38,157 nucleotides of DNA from Streptomyces solicavernae (GCF_029968095.1 NZ_JASCIR010000042.1:1-38157), one strand, 5' to 3'. Numbered from the stretch's first letter, positions 16,601-24,113 are shown. The notes: a model not told the origin generated them from the sequence alone. Made by a program: numbers and translations.

Positions 16601-17416
16601 CTGGGCCCGCCAGCAGAGGTCGACGTCGTCCCGCATCAGGGGCAGGCGCCGGTCGAAGCCACCCAACTCCTCGAAGACGTCACGCCGGATGAGCATGCCC
16701 GCGGTGGACACGGACAGGACGGGCCGCACCTGGTCGTGCTGGCCCTGGTCCTGCTCGCGGCGGTCGAGGTTGGTCCAGCGGCGGCCGCTGTGCGCGATGG
16801 AGACGCCGACTTCGAGCAGCTGCCTGCGGTCGTACCAGCCGCGCAGTTTCGGTCCTACGACGGCGACTTCGCGGTTCGCCTCGTGCTCGCGCTCGACGGT
16901 GCGCAGGAGTTCGGCGAGGGCGTCGGGTTCGGGGGCGCAGTCGTCGTGCAGCAGCCAGAGCCACTGGACCGGTTCTCCGTAGGGGAGTTCCGGCATGTCG
17001 TACGCCTCGTCGCGCCAGGTGCGCGTGACCGGGTCCCAGCCGCTGGGGCGCTTCAGATAGGGCAGGTCGTCGGGCGTGAGTACGCGCGCGGTGCGGGCGG
17101 CCTCGTCGACGGCGGTGCCGAATCCGGAGCGGCGGGCGAGGTGCAGGACGCGCTCGGGGCCGAGGGCGTCGGTGACGATCGCGGCGGAGTCGTCGGCGCT
17201 GCCGGTGTCCGCGGCGATCGCGTTCTGCACGGGGCGTTCCTGGCCGAGCAGGCCGCTGAGGGCGTCGGGCAGCCAGCGGGCGCCGTCGTGCGAGACGAGG
17301 ACCGCGGTGACGACGTGCCTGGGGAACTCAGGCGTCTGGGCCTGGGGTGACGCGGCGGCGGCAGTGTCGTACTGACTTGCCGGGTACTGGCCTGCCGAAT
17401 GGCTGTGCACGGACAT
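13679..17416 (-). CDS. Large membrane glycosyltransferase, GT2 family
   Basis: A 1245-residue protein. An N-terminal family 2 glycosyltransferase domain (about 34-320) has the acidic motif LLHDDCAPEPDAL for nucleotide-sugar/metal binding, then STAGMLIRRDVFEELGGFD and RDDVDLCWRAQDAGH. A membrane segment lies near 330-355. A polytopic membrane region (about 460-850) is followed by an extracytoplasmic stretch, a last helix (about 1045-1067), and a 178-residue Pro/Gln/Tyr-rich tail. It probably assembles a cell-envelope polysaccharide at the membrane. The substrate is unknown. The ATG at 17416 lacks a clear ribosome-binding site. It lies downstream of whiB, beyond a strong terminator, and overlaps DUF5719 by 4 bp. 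Confidence 0.85.
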   Translation of the reverse strand: MSVHSHSAGQYPASQYDTAAAASPQAQTPEFPRHVVTAVLVSHDGARWLPDALSGLLGQERPVQNAIAADTGSADDSAAIVTDALGPERVLHLARRSGFGTAVDEAARTARVLTPDDLPYLKRPSGWDPVTRTWRDEAYDMPELPYGEPVQWLWLLHDDCAPEPDALAELLRTVEREHEANREVAVVGPKLRGWYDRRQLLEVGVSIAHSGRRWTNLDRREQDQGQHDQVRPVLSVSTAGMLIRRDVFEELGGFDRRLPLMRDDVDLCWRAQDAGHRVLIAPDAVLRHAEASARERRTVDCVGRTSASPHRVDKAGAVYTLLANTRAAALPWVLLRLVLGTLLRTLAYLVGKVPGQALDEVAGLFGVLLRPERILGARKRRGKPQVEAAELRPLFPSPGATVRLTVEQVASNLVGRSDPEASSGGRHGAVESGPGGDDAEFLEVEQFARLKRIAQKPGPVLFGVLLLVSLIACRSLLGGGALAGGAMLPVPADVSDLWGRYVDGWHPVGTGGTQSAPPYLAFVAALATVLFGSTGLAVTVLLVCSVPLAGLSAYFASRPLVESRLLRAWAAVAYAFLPAATGALAGGHLGTAVLAMLLPLIARAGLAASGLLVKSPDARGSWRATWAYALLLTVATAFTPVVWPIALVLGVALLVVRRADLSAYGLRFLAALGVPLLVLAPWSLSLLPFGFFRTTGLDYGAGSASGLELLGISPGGPGAGSGGLLLIGFVLAALAALLRGERNLAIHTAWAVALTAFVFAALGNGSAWAGPATLVYGIALLAAAVVGAEGAHTRVAEQSFGWRQPVAALIAAAAVLGPLVAAVGWMVRGADGPLERRDPAQVPAFVAAESGTEDQPRTLVIDSESEAEVGYVLVRGSGARLGDAELAAAGEGNARLDKTVAHLVAGSGADQVDQLGDFAVRYVLLEAGAPRGVSRVLDATPGLTRLSRQDGRALWRVDRQVARAAVVPPSGTPEPVAAGPVEIHTDIPAGPEGRTLRLADSAADGWTATVDGKELPKKTVDGWAQGFELPPSGGRLDVTYDTPGTHTGWLWAQGALVVVLVVLALPGRQNTVDDDLPEEPLTVPAQPVEGEGRRARRLRAAQEAEAAAQGRTAPPEEPQSVPAPAAAPAPAAVPQQSHPDEQYQYAQGGYEQYGSFDHGYGAQGAAPSGQATAPPPPPPAPPQPPPAPPQPPQAPQYETYETYESQEAYGTYGNHEPYQPYESYEQPYGSADFRPDSERPDRSQQ

Positions 17417-17673
17417 CGAGGTACGGGCCCCGGTTCGATGGACTGCGGTGGACGCCTGGGCCGGGCTGTGCTCGGGGGAGGCGTCTCGGACGGGGCCACA
17501 CTAACGGCTGGGCAACACAGCGGTCCGCCGCCTGTGGACAACCCACGGGCGGCGGACCGTTCGTTACGTCGGGGTGTGTGCCTTTTGCTCGGCACGGGTC
17601 GGGGATCGGTCGGGTTCGGGTGGTCTTCGGTCGTCGGTGATCGGCACGTGGTCGCCCGGTGATCGGCGGGCGT
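17417..17673 (-). promoter_or_regulatory. Gap between whiB and the large glycosyltransferase
   Basis: A 257-bp non-coding stretch. It contains the whiB terminator hairpin and must contain the glycosyltransferase promoter if that gene is transcribed separately. No convincing -35/-10 pair was found. Confidence 0.4.
17521..17559 (-). terminator. whiB terminator with a DnaA box in its loop
   Basis: CGGTCCGCCGCC (17521-17532) is perfectly complementary to GGCGGCGGACCG (17548-17559), and an inner GTGG/CCAC pairing extends the stem. It lies about 115 nt past the whiB stop. The apical region holds TGTGGACAA (17533-17541), the complement of TTGTCCACA. Confidence 0.8.
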
Positions 17674-17937
17674 TCAGACGGCGGCCTTCTTGAGTCGTCT
17701 GCGCTCTCGCTCCGACAGGCCGCCCCAGATGCCGAATCGCTCGTCGTTGGCGAGTGCGTATTCAAGGCATTCGGACCTGACCTCACAGGCGAGGCAGACC
17801 TTCTTGGCCTCGCGGGTGGAGCCGCCCTTCTCGGGGAAGAAGGACTCGGGATCGGTCTGGGCGCAGAGTGCGCGCTCCTGCCAGCCGAGTTCTTCGTCCG
17901 CGTCCTCGACCAGCAGTTGCTGGAACAGCTCGGTCAT
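17674..17937 (-). CDS. whiB: Sporulation regulator WhiB
   Basis: An iron-sulfur transcription factor needed for sporulation septation in aerial hyphae; in Streptomyces it acts with WhiA. The 87 residues carry the four cluster cysteines (Cys25, Cys48, Cys51, Cys57 in LCAQTDPESFFP and VCLACEVRSECLEYA), the FGIWGG turn (68-73), and a basic C-terminal segment for DNA contact. Length and sequence match my memory of S. coelicolor WhiB (SCO3034) almost exactly. The ATG at 17937 follows AGGGG by six bases. It is transcribed alone: a 0.7-kb upstream region carries a BldD-like box, and a strong hairpin follows. It is the orthologue of mycobacterial whiB2. Confidence 0.96.
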   Translation of the reverse strand: MTELFQQLLVEDADEELGWQERALCAQTDPESFFPEKGGSTREAKKVCLACEVRSECLEYALANDERFGIWGGLSERERRRLKKAAV

Positions 17938-18645
17938 GTGCGCCCCTCGTCTGTCTGTGCAGTCCCCGTGATGCTGCCGTTACCGATTTCGGCCGAACGA
18001 CACGAGTGAAATTACAAGTGTGCCGATCCGGGCCAGTCAAGCCGGGATCTGCTATTGGGTCCCTTATTCACTCTGCGGAACCAAGGCTTTGCGGAAAGTG
18101 TTCAAATCGCCTTAAACCTGGACACTTCTCAGCACCGGCCCCGCACACCCTGCCGACACCCGTAAAGACGCACCGGAGAGCGGCCCCGTTGCCGGGTCCG
18201 CGCCGAAGCGATCCTGATCACGAACGAGTCACGAGACGGCAACGACGTTTACGCACCCGGATGCAGCGCCACCTGTCCGATCGCGCCGATGCACAAACCT
18301 TTCGGCAGAACGAACAACCGGATACGGTGAACCATATCCCGCAATACGGACATCAGGTTGACAGCAGACGTGTGAACCGGTCTCCTGTTGGGCATGCTCG
18401 CGAACTTGGCGCTCACCCGGATCCACACCCGTGGATCCCTCTGTGCTGCCCTGGAGAGCTGTCGCTGTACCTGTTGCTGTTGAGCCCATCGCGCTCCAGC
18501 CGTTCCGCACCGCCGAGCCCCCGCAGGGGCCCCGCACCCCCGCGCCCGCACCCGGGCCACTCCCCGCTCGCGACCCGAGCGACTGCCTCCGGAACACGGA
18601 CAGTGACACCCCCGCACCTCTCCCCGCCGAGGAACCACCGCACCG
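17938..18645. promoter_or_regulatory. Long whiB / cupin divergent regulatory region
   Basis: 708 bp without a credible gene; part of it is less GC-rich than its surroundings. It should contain the whiB promoters, known to be developmentally controlled in S. coelicolor. Visible features are a BldD-like box (18068-18080), a direct repeat TGCGGAA (18074-18080 and 18090-18096), and the dyad AAGTGT...ACACTT (18096-18101/18122-18127), whose right arm overlaps a GACAC (18121-18125), the WhiA core sequence. On the plus strand TTGACA (18358-18363) could be a -35 for the cupin gene, but its -10 is poor. Confidence 0.55.
18068..18080. promoter_or_regulatory. BldD-like box upstream of whiB
   Basis: TCACTCTGCGGAA matches the BldD consensus TNACNC(A/T)GNGTNA at every fixed position but one. 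It lies about 130 bp upstream of the whiB start. whiB is a known BldD target in other Streptomyces, to my knowledge. Confidence 0.5.
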
Positions 18646-19203
18646 ATGAACAGCGACAGCGACCTGCAGATCGCCGGCGACCTCCTGGAGGTCCAGCACC
18701 TGCTGCAGCCCGCCCGTGAACACCCCGCCACCGTCGCCGAATTCGCCGGGCTCGCCCGCGCCATCGCCGCCGACCGCTCCCAGTGGGAGCACCTGGTGGA
18801 GTACGACGCCACCAGCCGCTGGTACCACCGCCTGCGCACCGTTCCCCAAGCTCTCGGCTCCGATCGAGCAGGGGAGGCCCCCATCGGCTACGAGGTCTGG
18901 CTGCTCAGCTGGGTGCCGGGGCAGGGCAGCGGCCGCCACGACCACGGCCCCTCCTCCGGCGTGCTGACCGTGCTGCAGGGCGAGTTGACCGAGCGCACGG
19001 AGCGCGGCACGCGCGCGTTGGCGGCCGGTTCGCAGCGGGTCTTCGCGCCCGGCTACGTGCACGAGGTCGTGAACGACGCGCTGGAGCCCGCCGTCAGCCT
19101 GCACGTGTACTACCCCGGCCTCACCGAGATGCCGATGCACGCCGCCCGGTGCTCCGCTTCGGTGGCCGAGACCGGGACCGTACGGGCCGCCGTCACCGCC
19201 TGA
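18646..19203 (+). CDS. Cysteine dioxygenase-like cupin protein
   Basis: A 185-residue cupin resembling type I cysteine dioxygenase, which oxidises L-cysteine to cysteine sulfinate with a non-haem iron. The first metal motif is GQGSGRHDHGPSSG (His98, His100) and the third ligand is His139 in GYVHEVVNDA, giving a three-histidine site. YEVWLLSWVPGQ and SLHVYYPGLTEM are typical of the bacterial family. The ATG at 18646 has GAGGAA about 12 bases upstream. It is followed 50 bp later by fbiA on the same strand. A related thiol dioxygenase acting on another small thiol cannot be excluded. Confidence 0.8.
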   Translation: MNSDSDLQIAGDLLEVQHLLQPAREHPATVAEFAGLARAIAADRSQWEHLVEYDATSRWYHRLRTVPQALGSDRAGEAPIGYEVWLLSWVPGQGSGRHDHGPSSGVLTVLQGELTERTERGTRALAAGSQRVFAPGYVHEVVNDALEPAVSLHVYYPGLTEMPMHAARCSASVAETGTVRAAVTA

Positions 19204-19253
19204 ACCGGCTGCCGCCTGGACCGGCTGTCGTACCCACCTGACATGCTGGGCGC

Positions 19254-20210
19254 ATGCGCATTGTGGTTCTGGCCGGAGGCATCGGTGGTGCCCGTTTTCT
19301 GCGCGGTCTCAAGGCCGCCGCGCCCGACGCCGACATCACCGTCATCGGCAACACCGGTGACGACATCCATCTGTTCGGCCTGAAGGTCTGCCCGGACCTC
19401 GACACGGTGATGTACACGCTCGGCGGCGGCATCAACGAGGAGCAGGGCTGGGGGCGTTCGGACGAGACGTTCCAGGTCAAGGCCGAGCTCGCGGCGTACG
19501 GCGTCGGGCCCGAGTGGTTCGGCCTGGGCGACCGGGACTTCGCGACGCACATCGTGCGGACGCAGATGCTGAGCGCGGGTTACCCGCTCAGTGCCGTCAC
19601 CGAGGCGCTGTGCGAGCGCTGGCAGCCCGGCGTGCGGCTCCTTCCGATGTCGGACGACCGGGTCGAGACGCATGTCGCCGTGGAACTCGACGGCGAGCGG
19701 AAGGCCATCCACTTCCAGGAGTACTGGGTGCGGCTCCGCGCCTGTGTGGACGCGCTCGCCGTCGTCCCCGTGGGCGCCGAGCAGGCCAAGCCCGCGCCCG
19801 GCGTGCTCGAAGCGATCGCCGCGGCGGACGTGGTGCTGTTCCCGCCGTCCAACCCGGTGGTCAGCGTCGGCACGATCCTCGCGGTACCGGGCATCCGCGA
19901 GGCCATCGCCGAGGCCGGGGTCCCGGTCGTCGGGCTCTCCCCGATCGTCGGGGACGCCCCGGTGCGCGGCATGGCCGACAAGGTCCTGGCCGCCGTGGGC
20001 GTCGAGTCCGGCGCCGCCGCGGTCGCCGAGCACTACGGCTCGGGGCTGCTCGACGGCTGGCTGGTCGACACCGTGGACGCGGACTCCGTCGCGCGCGTGG
20101 AGGCCGCCGGGATCCGCAGCAGAGCGGTGCCGCTGATGATGACCGACACCGACGCGACCGCCGCCATGGCCCGCGAGGCGCTCGCACTCGCCGAGGAGGT
20201 ACGCGCGTGA
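19254..20210 (+). CDS. fbiA: Fo 2-phospho-L-lactate/PEP transferase of F420 synthesis
   Basis: Transfers the phosphoenolpyruvate moiety (phospholactate in archaea, where the gene is cofD) from an activated guanosine diphosphate compound to Fo, giving dehydro-F420-0. The 318-residue protein begins with the nucleotide-binding MRIVVLAGGIGGARFLRG and continues with VIGNTGDDIHLFGLKVCPDLD, MYTLGGGINEEQGWGR and VVLFPPSNPVVSVGTIL, all CofD signatures. No good ribosome-binding site precedes the ATG at 19254; CATGCT lies six bases before it, so a leaderless transcript is possible. Its stop overlaps the fbiB start by 4 bp. The other F420 genes (fbiC, fbiD) are not in the window. Confidence 0.95.
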   Translation: MRIVVLAGGIGGARFLRGLKAAAPDADITVIGNTGDDIHLFGLKVCPDLDTVMYTLGGGINEEQGWGRSDETFQVKAELAAYGVGPEWFGLGDRDFATHIVRTQMLSAGYPLSAVTEALCERWQPGVRLLPMSDDRVETHVAVELDGERKAIHFQEYWVRLRACVDALAVVPVGAEQAKPAPGVLEAIAAADVVLFPPSNPVVSVGTILAVPGIREAIAEAGVPVVGLSPIVGDAPVRGMADKVLAAVGVESGAAAVAEHYGSGLLDGWLVDTVDADSVARVEAAGIRSRAVPLMMTDTDATAAMAREALALAEEVRA

Positions 20211-21505
20211 ACGCGCCCGCGTACCGCGTCTGGGCGGTGCCCGGGCTGCCCGAGGTGAAGGCCGGGGACGACGTGGCGAAGCTGATCGCCGCCGCCGAGC
20301 CGGGGCTCGTGGACGGGGACGTCGTCCTCGTCACCTCGAAGATCGTCTCCAAGGCGGAGGGGCGGATCCTCGCCGCCGACGACCGGGAGGCGGCGATCGA
20401 CGCCGAGACGGTACGCGTGGTGGCGCGGCGCGGGACGCTCCGGATCGTCGAGAACCGGCAGGGGCTCGTGCTGGCCGCCGCCGGGGTGGACGCCTCCAAC
20501 ACCCCCGCGGGGACAGTCCTGTTGCTGCCCGAGGACCCGGACGCCTCCGCGCGCGCGATCCGCACCGGACTGCGGGACGCGCTCGGCGTGGACGTCGGCG
20601 TCCTCCTCACCGACACCTTCGGCAGACCGTGGCGCAACGGCCTGACGGACGTGGCGATCGGCGCCGCCGGCATACGCGTCCTGGACGATCTGCGCGGCGG
20701 CACGGACGCGCACGGCAATCCGCTGAGCGCGACCGTCGTGGCCACCGCCGACGAACTCGCGGCGGCGGGCGACCTGGTGAAGGGCAAGGCGGCGGACCTG
20801 CCGGTGGCCGTGGTCCGCGGCCTGCCCCATGTGGTGGCCGAGGAAGCGCCCGGCGCGCGGGCGATGGTGCGCGTGGCCGCGGACGACATGTTCCGGCTCG
20901 GCACCTCGGAGGCGGTGCGCGAGGCGGTCACGCAGCGCCGCACGGTGCGCAGCTTCACCGACGAGCCGGTGGACCCGGGCGCCGTGCGCCGCGCGGTGGC
21001 CGCCGCCGTCACCGCGCCCGCGCCGCACCACACCACGCCCTGGCGGTTCGTGCTCCTGGAGAGCCCCGAGGCGCGTACGGAACTGCTCGACGCGATGCGG
21101 GAGAAGTGGATCGCGGACCTGCGGGCGGACGGCAAGTCGGAGGAGTCCATCGCGAAGCGGGTGCGCCGCGGGGACGTGCTGCGGGGCGCGCCGTATCTCG
21201 TCGTCCCCTGCCTGGTGATGGACGGCTCGCACACCTACGGGGACGCGCGCCGGGACACCGCCGAGCGGGAGATGTTCGTGGTCGCGACCGGTGCCGGGAT
21301 CCAGAACTTCCTGGTGGCGCTGGCCGGGGAACAGCTCGGTTCGGCGTGGATCTCGTCGACGATGTTCTGCCGGGATGTCGTACGTGAGGTGCTCGCGCTG
21401 CCGGAGAGCTGGGACCCGATGGGGACCGTGGCGGTGGGGCGGGCGGCGGGGGTGCCGCGGGAGCGGGCGGTGCGGGGGGTGGGGGAGTTCGTCACGGTGC
21501 GGTGA
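20207..21505 (+). CDS. fbiB: Bifunctional F420 gamma-glutamyl ligase / FMN reductase
   Basis: Completes coenzyme F420. The N-terminal CofE-like domain (about 1-245) adds gamma-linked glutamates, and the C-terminal nitroreductase-fold FMN domain (about 250-432) reduces dehydro-F420-0. Visible motifs are VTSKIVSKAEGRI, TDTFGRPWRNGLTDVAIG and a KGKAADLPVAVVRG region in the ligase, then RRTVRSFTDEPVD, PHHTTPWRFVLLE, and a glycine-containing GAGIQNFLVALAGEQLGSAW in the reductase. At 432 residues it is full length. The GTG at 20207 lies in a GTGA overlap with fbiA and follows a strong GAGGAGGT inside fbiA, so the two are coupled. Confidence 0.95.
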   Translation: MNAPAYRVWAVPGLPEVKAGDDVAKLIAAAEPGLVDGDVVLVTSKIVSKAEGRILAADDREAAIDAETVRVVARRGTLRIVENRQGLVLAAAGVDASNTPAGTVLLLPEDPDASARAIRTGLRDALGVDVGVLLTDTFGRPWRNGLTDVAIGAAGIRVLDDLRGGTDAHGNPLSATVVATADELAAAGDLVKGKAADLPVAVVRGLPHVVAEEAPGARAMVRVAADDMFRLGTSEAVREAVTQRRTVRSFTDEPVDPGAVRRAVAAAVTAPAPHHTTPWRFVLLESPEARTELLDAMREKWIADLRADGKSEESIAKRVRRGDVLRGAPYLVVPCLVMDGSHTYGDARRDTAEREMFVVATGAGIQNFLVALAGEQLGSAWISSTMFCRDVVREVLALPESWDPMGTVAVGRAAGVPRERAVRGVGEFVTVR

Positions 21506-21513
21506 GCCGGATG

Positions 21514-21535
21514 GCGGGCGGCTGCCCTCGCCCGC
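21514..21535 (+). terminator. Terminator downstream of fbiB
   Basis: GCGGGCG (21514-21520) pairs with CGCCCGC (21529-21535) around an 8-nt loop, 8 nt after the fbiB stop. Confidence 0.55.
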
Positions 21536-21564
21536 GCCTCGCCTGCGCCTGGGCCCGGCCCCGG

Positions 21565-21638
21565 ACCCCGCCCCGGACCCAGACCCCGCCCCGGACCCAG
21601 ACCCGGACTCGGACCCGGACCCGGACCCGGACCCGGAC
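21565..21638. repeat. 18-bp and GGACCC hexamer tandem repeats after fbiB
   Basis: Two exact 18-bp units ACCCCGCCCCGGACCCAG (21565-21582, 21583-21600) run into about four and a half GGACCC hexamers (21611-21638). They lie between the convergent fbiB and DNA glycosylase genes and contain no credible gene. One strand is purine-rich and strongly asymmetric. Confidence 0.85.
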
Positions 21639-21701
21639 GGAGTCTCGTCGGCCGCGGAACGCGGAGGCCGAACCCCGGCTCCCGGGGCCGGATGTGGCGG
21701 C

Positions 21702-22673
21702 TCACAGGCTGCCGATGTCCGTCCGGGGCATCTTCGGTGTGCGTCGTGGCGGGGTGTGGCCGGAGAGGAGGATGACGCGGGCCGCGCGGTGGCGTTGGCC
21801 GCGGTAGGGCTCCAGGAGTTCCAGCATCCGCGCGTCGTCGCTGTCCCGCTCCCCCGCAAGGGCGTACCCGACGATGCCGGGCAGATGCAGGTCGCCGACG
21901 GTCACCGCGTCCGGGGCGCCGTGGCTGCGCTGGACCGTCTCGGCCGAGGTCCAGGGGCCGATGCCGGGGATCAGCTCCAGGCGTTGCCGGGCCTGTTCGG
22001 GCTCCATCGCGGCCGTCTCCTCAAGCCGCGGGGCCACCCGCACCGCGCGCAGGACCGTCGAGGCGCGCTTGTCGTCGACGCCCGCGCGGTGCCACTCCCA
22101 GGACGGGATCATCCGCCAGGTGCGCGGCTCGGGCATCACGTACATGTGCTCGGGGACGGGGCCCGGTGCCGGTTCGCCGTACTTGCGGATCAGGAGGCGC
22201 CAGGCGCGGTACGCCTCGTCCGTGGTGACCTTCTGCTCCAGGACCGACGGGATCAGGGACTCCAGGACCAGGCCGGTACGCGTCAGTCGCAGTCCCGGGC
22301 GGCGCCGGTGGGTCGCGGCGACGAGGCGGTGCCGCGGCACGAATGCCTCGGGTTCGTCCGACTCGCCGAGCAGGCCCGGAAGTTGCCCGAGCAGCCAGCC
22401 GGCGCCCGGCCCCCAGGCGTCCGCGTGGACCGTGCCGGAGCGCAACGCGACGCGGAGCGTGCCCGGCCCTGAGGGCGTACGGCCGGCCCGCCAGAACGAC
22501 CCGTCGGGCGTCGCGCGGTACGTCGGATCGGCCGGCCCGCGCCGCAGCGGACCGAGGACAAGGCGCAGGTCGAGCGGGCCCGGCGGGGTCCAGCGGCGGG
22601 ACTCGGCGGTGGACTGACGCGGGACGGTTCCGGCGCGTGCGGGCACCGGCCTCTGCGCGAAGCGACCAGCCAC
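21702..22673 (-). CDS. DNA-3-methyladenine glycosylase 2-like protein (AlkA superfamily)
   Basis: A 323-residue HhH-GPD base-excision repair enzyme that removes alkylated purines from DNA. The helix-hairpin-helix is LELIPGIGPWTSAETVQRSHG (about 232-252). The catalytic aspartate is Asp261 in VTVGDLHLPG. Upstream lie the structural motifs LESLIPSVLEQKVT and WRMIPSWEWHRAG, which are typical of the actinobacterial branch. The GTG at 22673 follows GAGGA by five bases. It lies about 137 bp downstream of manC on the same strand, separated by a 23-bp repeat array. Substrate preference within the family cannot be read from the sequence. Confidence 0.88.
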   Translation of the reverse strand: MAGRFAQRPVPARAGTVPRQSTAESRRWTPPGPLDLRLVLGPLRRGPADPTYRATPDGSFWRAGRTPSGPGTLRVALRSGTVHADAWGPGAGWLLGQLPGLLGESDEPEAFVPRHRLVAATHRRRPGLRLTRTGLVLESLIPSVLEQKVTTDEAYRAWRLLIRKYGEPAPGPVPEHMYVMPEPRTWRMIPSWEWHRAGVDDKRASTVLRAVRVAPRLEETAAMEPEQARQRLELIPGIGPWTSAETVQRSHGAPDAVTVGDLHLPGIVGYALAGERDSDDARMLELLEPYRGQRHRAARVILLSGHTPPRRTPKMPRTDIGSL

Positions 22674-22680
22674 GGGGTTC

Positions 22681-22702
22681 CTCGGAGTCGGACTCGGAGT
22701 CG
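22681..22702. repeat. CTCGGAGTCGGA direct repeat
   Basis: Two copies of a 12-bp unit, the second incomplete, just upstream of the glycosylase start. Confidence 0.7.
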
Positions 22703-22718
22703 TACGGATGACTCTGTC

Positions 22719-22787
22719 GAGCGTAGGCCCTCGGCGGGACCGAGCGTAGGCCCACAGCGGGACCGAGCGTAGGCCCTCGGCGGGACC
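22719..22787. repeat. 23-bp tandem repeat x3 upstream of the glycosylase gene
   Basis: Units at 22719-22741, 22742-22764 and 22765-22787, each starting GAGCGTAGGCCC and ending GCGGGACC. Units 1 and 3 are identical; unit 2 differs at two bases in the middle. The array lies 46 bp before the glycosylase start and 22 bp after the manC stop. Confidence 0.93.
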
Positions 22788-22809
22788 GCGGGCGCCGGAA
22801 AGCGGGGTC

Positions 22810-23892
22810 CTACTGGTCCGAGGAGAACCTCACACTGCCGTCCGCCAGCTCCGCCCCGCACCACACCCGGACCCCGTCGCGCAGCTCGTTGTCCGCGCCG
22901 ACCCGCGCCCCGTCGCCCACGACGGCGCCCGACAGCACCGTACGGGCCCCGATGCGCGCGCCCGCGCCGATCAGCGAGTCGGTGACGTCGGCGCCGGGCT
23001 CGACCACCGCGCCGTCCAGGACCGTACTGCCGAAGACCCGCGCGCCCGCGCCGACCACCGCGCCCGCGCCGACGACCGTGCCGCCGGTCAGCTTGGCGTC
23101 GGCGGCGACCTCGGCGGTGGGCAGGACGAGGCGCTCGCCGCGACGGCCCGGCACGGCGGGCGAGGGGGCGCGGCCGAGGACGAGGTCGGCGGAGCCGCGT
23201 ACGAAGGCCTGCGGGGTGCCGAGGTCCAGCCAGTACGTGGAGTCGACCATGCCCTGCAGATGCGCGCCGGAGGCGAGGAGTTCGGGGAAGGTCTCGCGCT
23301 CGACGGAGACCGGGCGGCCCTCGGGGATGCTGTCGATCACCGAGCGCCGGAAGACGTACGCGCCCGCGTTGATCTGGTCGGTGACGATCTCCTCGGGCGT
23401 CTGCGGCTTCTCCAGGAACGCCTGGACGCGGCCGGTGCCGTCGGTGGGCACGAGGCCGTACGCGCGCGGGTCGTCGACGCGGGTCAGGTGCAGCGAGACG
23501 TCCGCGCCGGAGGTCTCGTGGGTGGCGACGAGGGCGCGGATGTCCAGGCCGGTCAGGATGTCGCCGTTGAAGATCAGCACCGGGTCCTCGGGCGCCGAGT
23601 GCAGCCGCGAGGCGACGTTGCGGATGGCGCCGCCGGTGCCGAGCGGCTCCACCTCGGTGACGTACTCCAGGTGCAGGCCGAGCTCCGAGCCGTCGCCGAA
23701 GTACGGCTCGAAGACCTCCGCCAGATAGGACGTGGCGAGCACGATGTGTTCGACGCCCGCCGCGCGCGCCCGCGCCAACTGGTGTGTGAGGAACGGCACT
23801 CCCGCGGCCGGGACCATCGGTTTCGGCGTGTGCACGGTGAGCGGCCTGAGCCGGGTCCCCTTGCCGCCGACCAGGAGGATCGCTTCTGTCAC
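22810..23892 (-). CDS. manC: Mannose-1-phosphate guanylyltransferase (GDP-mannose pyrophosphorylase)
   Basis: Makes GDP-mannose from mannose-1-phosphate and GTP. The 360 residues have an N-terminal nucleotidyltransferase domain (about 4-235): LLVGGKGTRLRPLT with TPKPMVP, FNGDILTGLD and FLEKPQTPEE. A left-handed beta-helix of hexapeptide repeats follows (about 260-345). The GTG at 23892 follows GAGG by six bases and gives the family N-terminus TEAILLVGGKG. With manA and manB it completes the GDP-mannose route in this window, and its place near fbiB and the LCP genes matches mycobacterial Rv3264c as I recall. Related enzymes using glucose-1-phosphate share these motifs, so substrate choice leans on context. 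Confidence 0.88.
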   Translation of the reverse strand: MTEAILLVGGKGTRLRPLTVHTPKPMVPAAGVPFLTHQLARARAAGVEHIVLATSYLAEVFEPYFGDGSELGLHLEYVTEVEPLGTGGAIRNVASRLHSAPEDPVLIFNGDILTGLDIRALVATHETSGADVSLHLTRVDDPRAYGLVPTDGTGRVQAFLEKPQTPEEIVTDQINAGAYVFRRSVIDSIPEGRPVSVERETFPELLASGAHLQGMVDSTYWLDLGTPQAFVRGSADLVLGRAPSPAVPGRRGERLVLPTAEVAADAKLTGGTVVGAGAVVGAGARVFGSTVLDGAVVEPGADVTDSLIGAGARIGARTVLSGAVVGDGARVGADNELRDGVRVWCGAELADGSVRFSSDQ

Positions 23893-24070
23893 CTGTCGCC
23901 TCTGCTTCCTGCCGGGGGCGGGGCCCGTCTCGTACACCGGACTGGTCGGGTCCGGGTGCGTCCGGACTGGTCTGGTCCGGCCGGTCAGTGTAGGCAGACC
24001 GTTCACGGGCGTTTTCAGTTGCGTCTGTGTGCGTGTTGTTACGTCTGCTGATCAGTTGGTACGCGGCCTG

Positions 24071-24106
24071 CGGCCGGGGCGGGGCGGGCCCGCCCCGCCC
24101 CGGCCG
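24071..24106 (-). terminator. Perfect 36-bp palindrome downstream of the amidase gene
   Basis: Left arm 24071-24088 is exactly complementary to right arm 24089-24106 (18 bp each, no intervening loop), composed of CGGGG/GGGG runs. It begins 8 nt past the amidase stop and is followed by the manC promoter region. It is an unusually stable terminator. Confidence 0.85.
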
Positions 24107-24113
24107 GGGCGGT

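Noticed and set aside
17938..18060. Sigma-WhiG promoter for whiB
   Set aside because: TAAT with GCCGAAAT at about the right spacing is only a partial match to TAAA/GCCGATAA; too weak to call.
18001..18645. Small gene in the whiB upstream region
   Set aside because: Short open frames exist on both strands, but none combines a ribosome-binding site, Streptomyces codon pattern and a recognisable protein.
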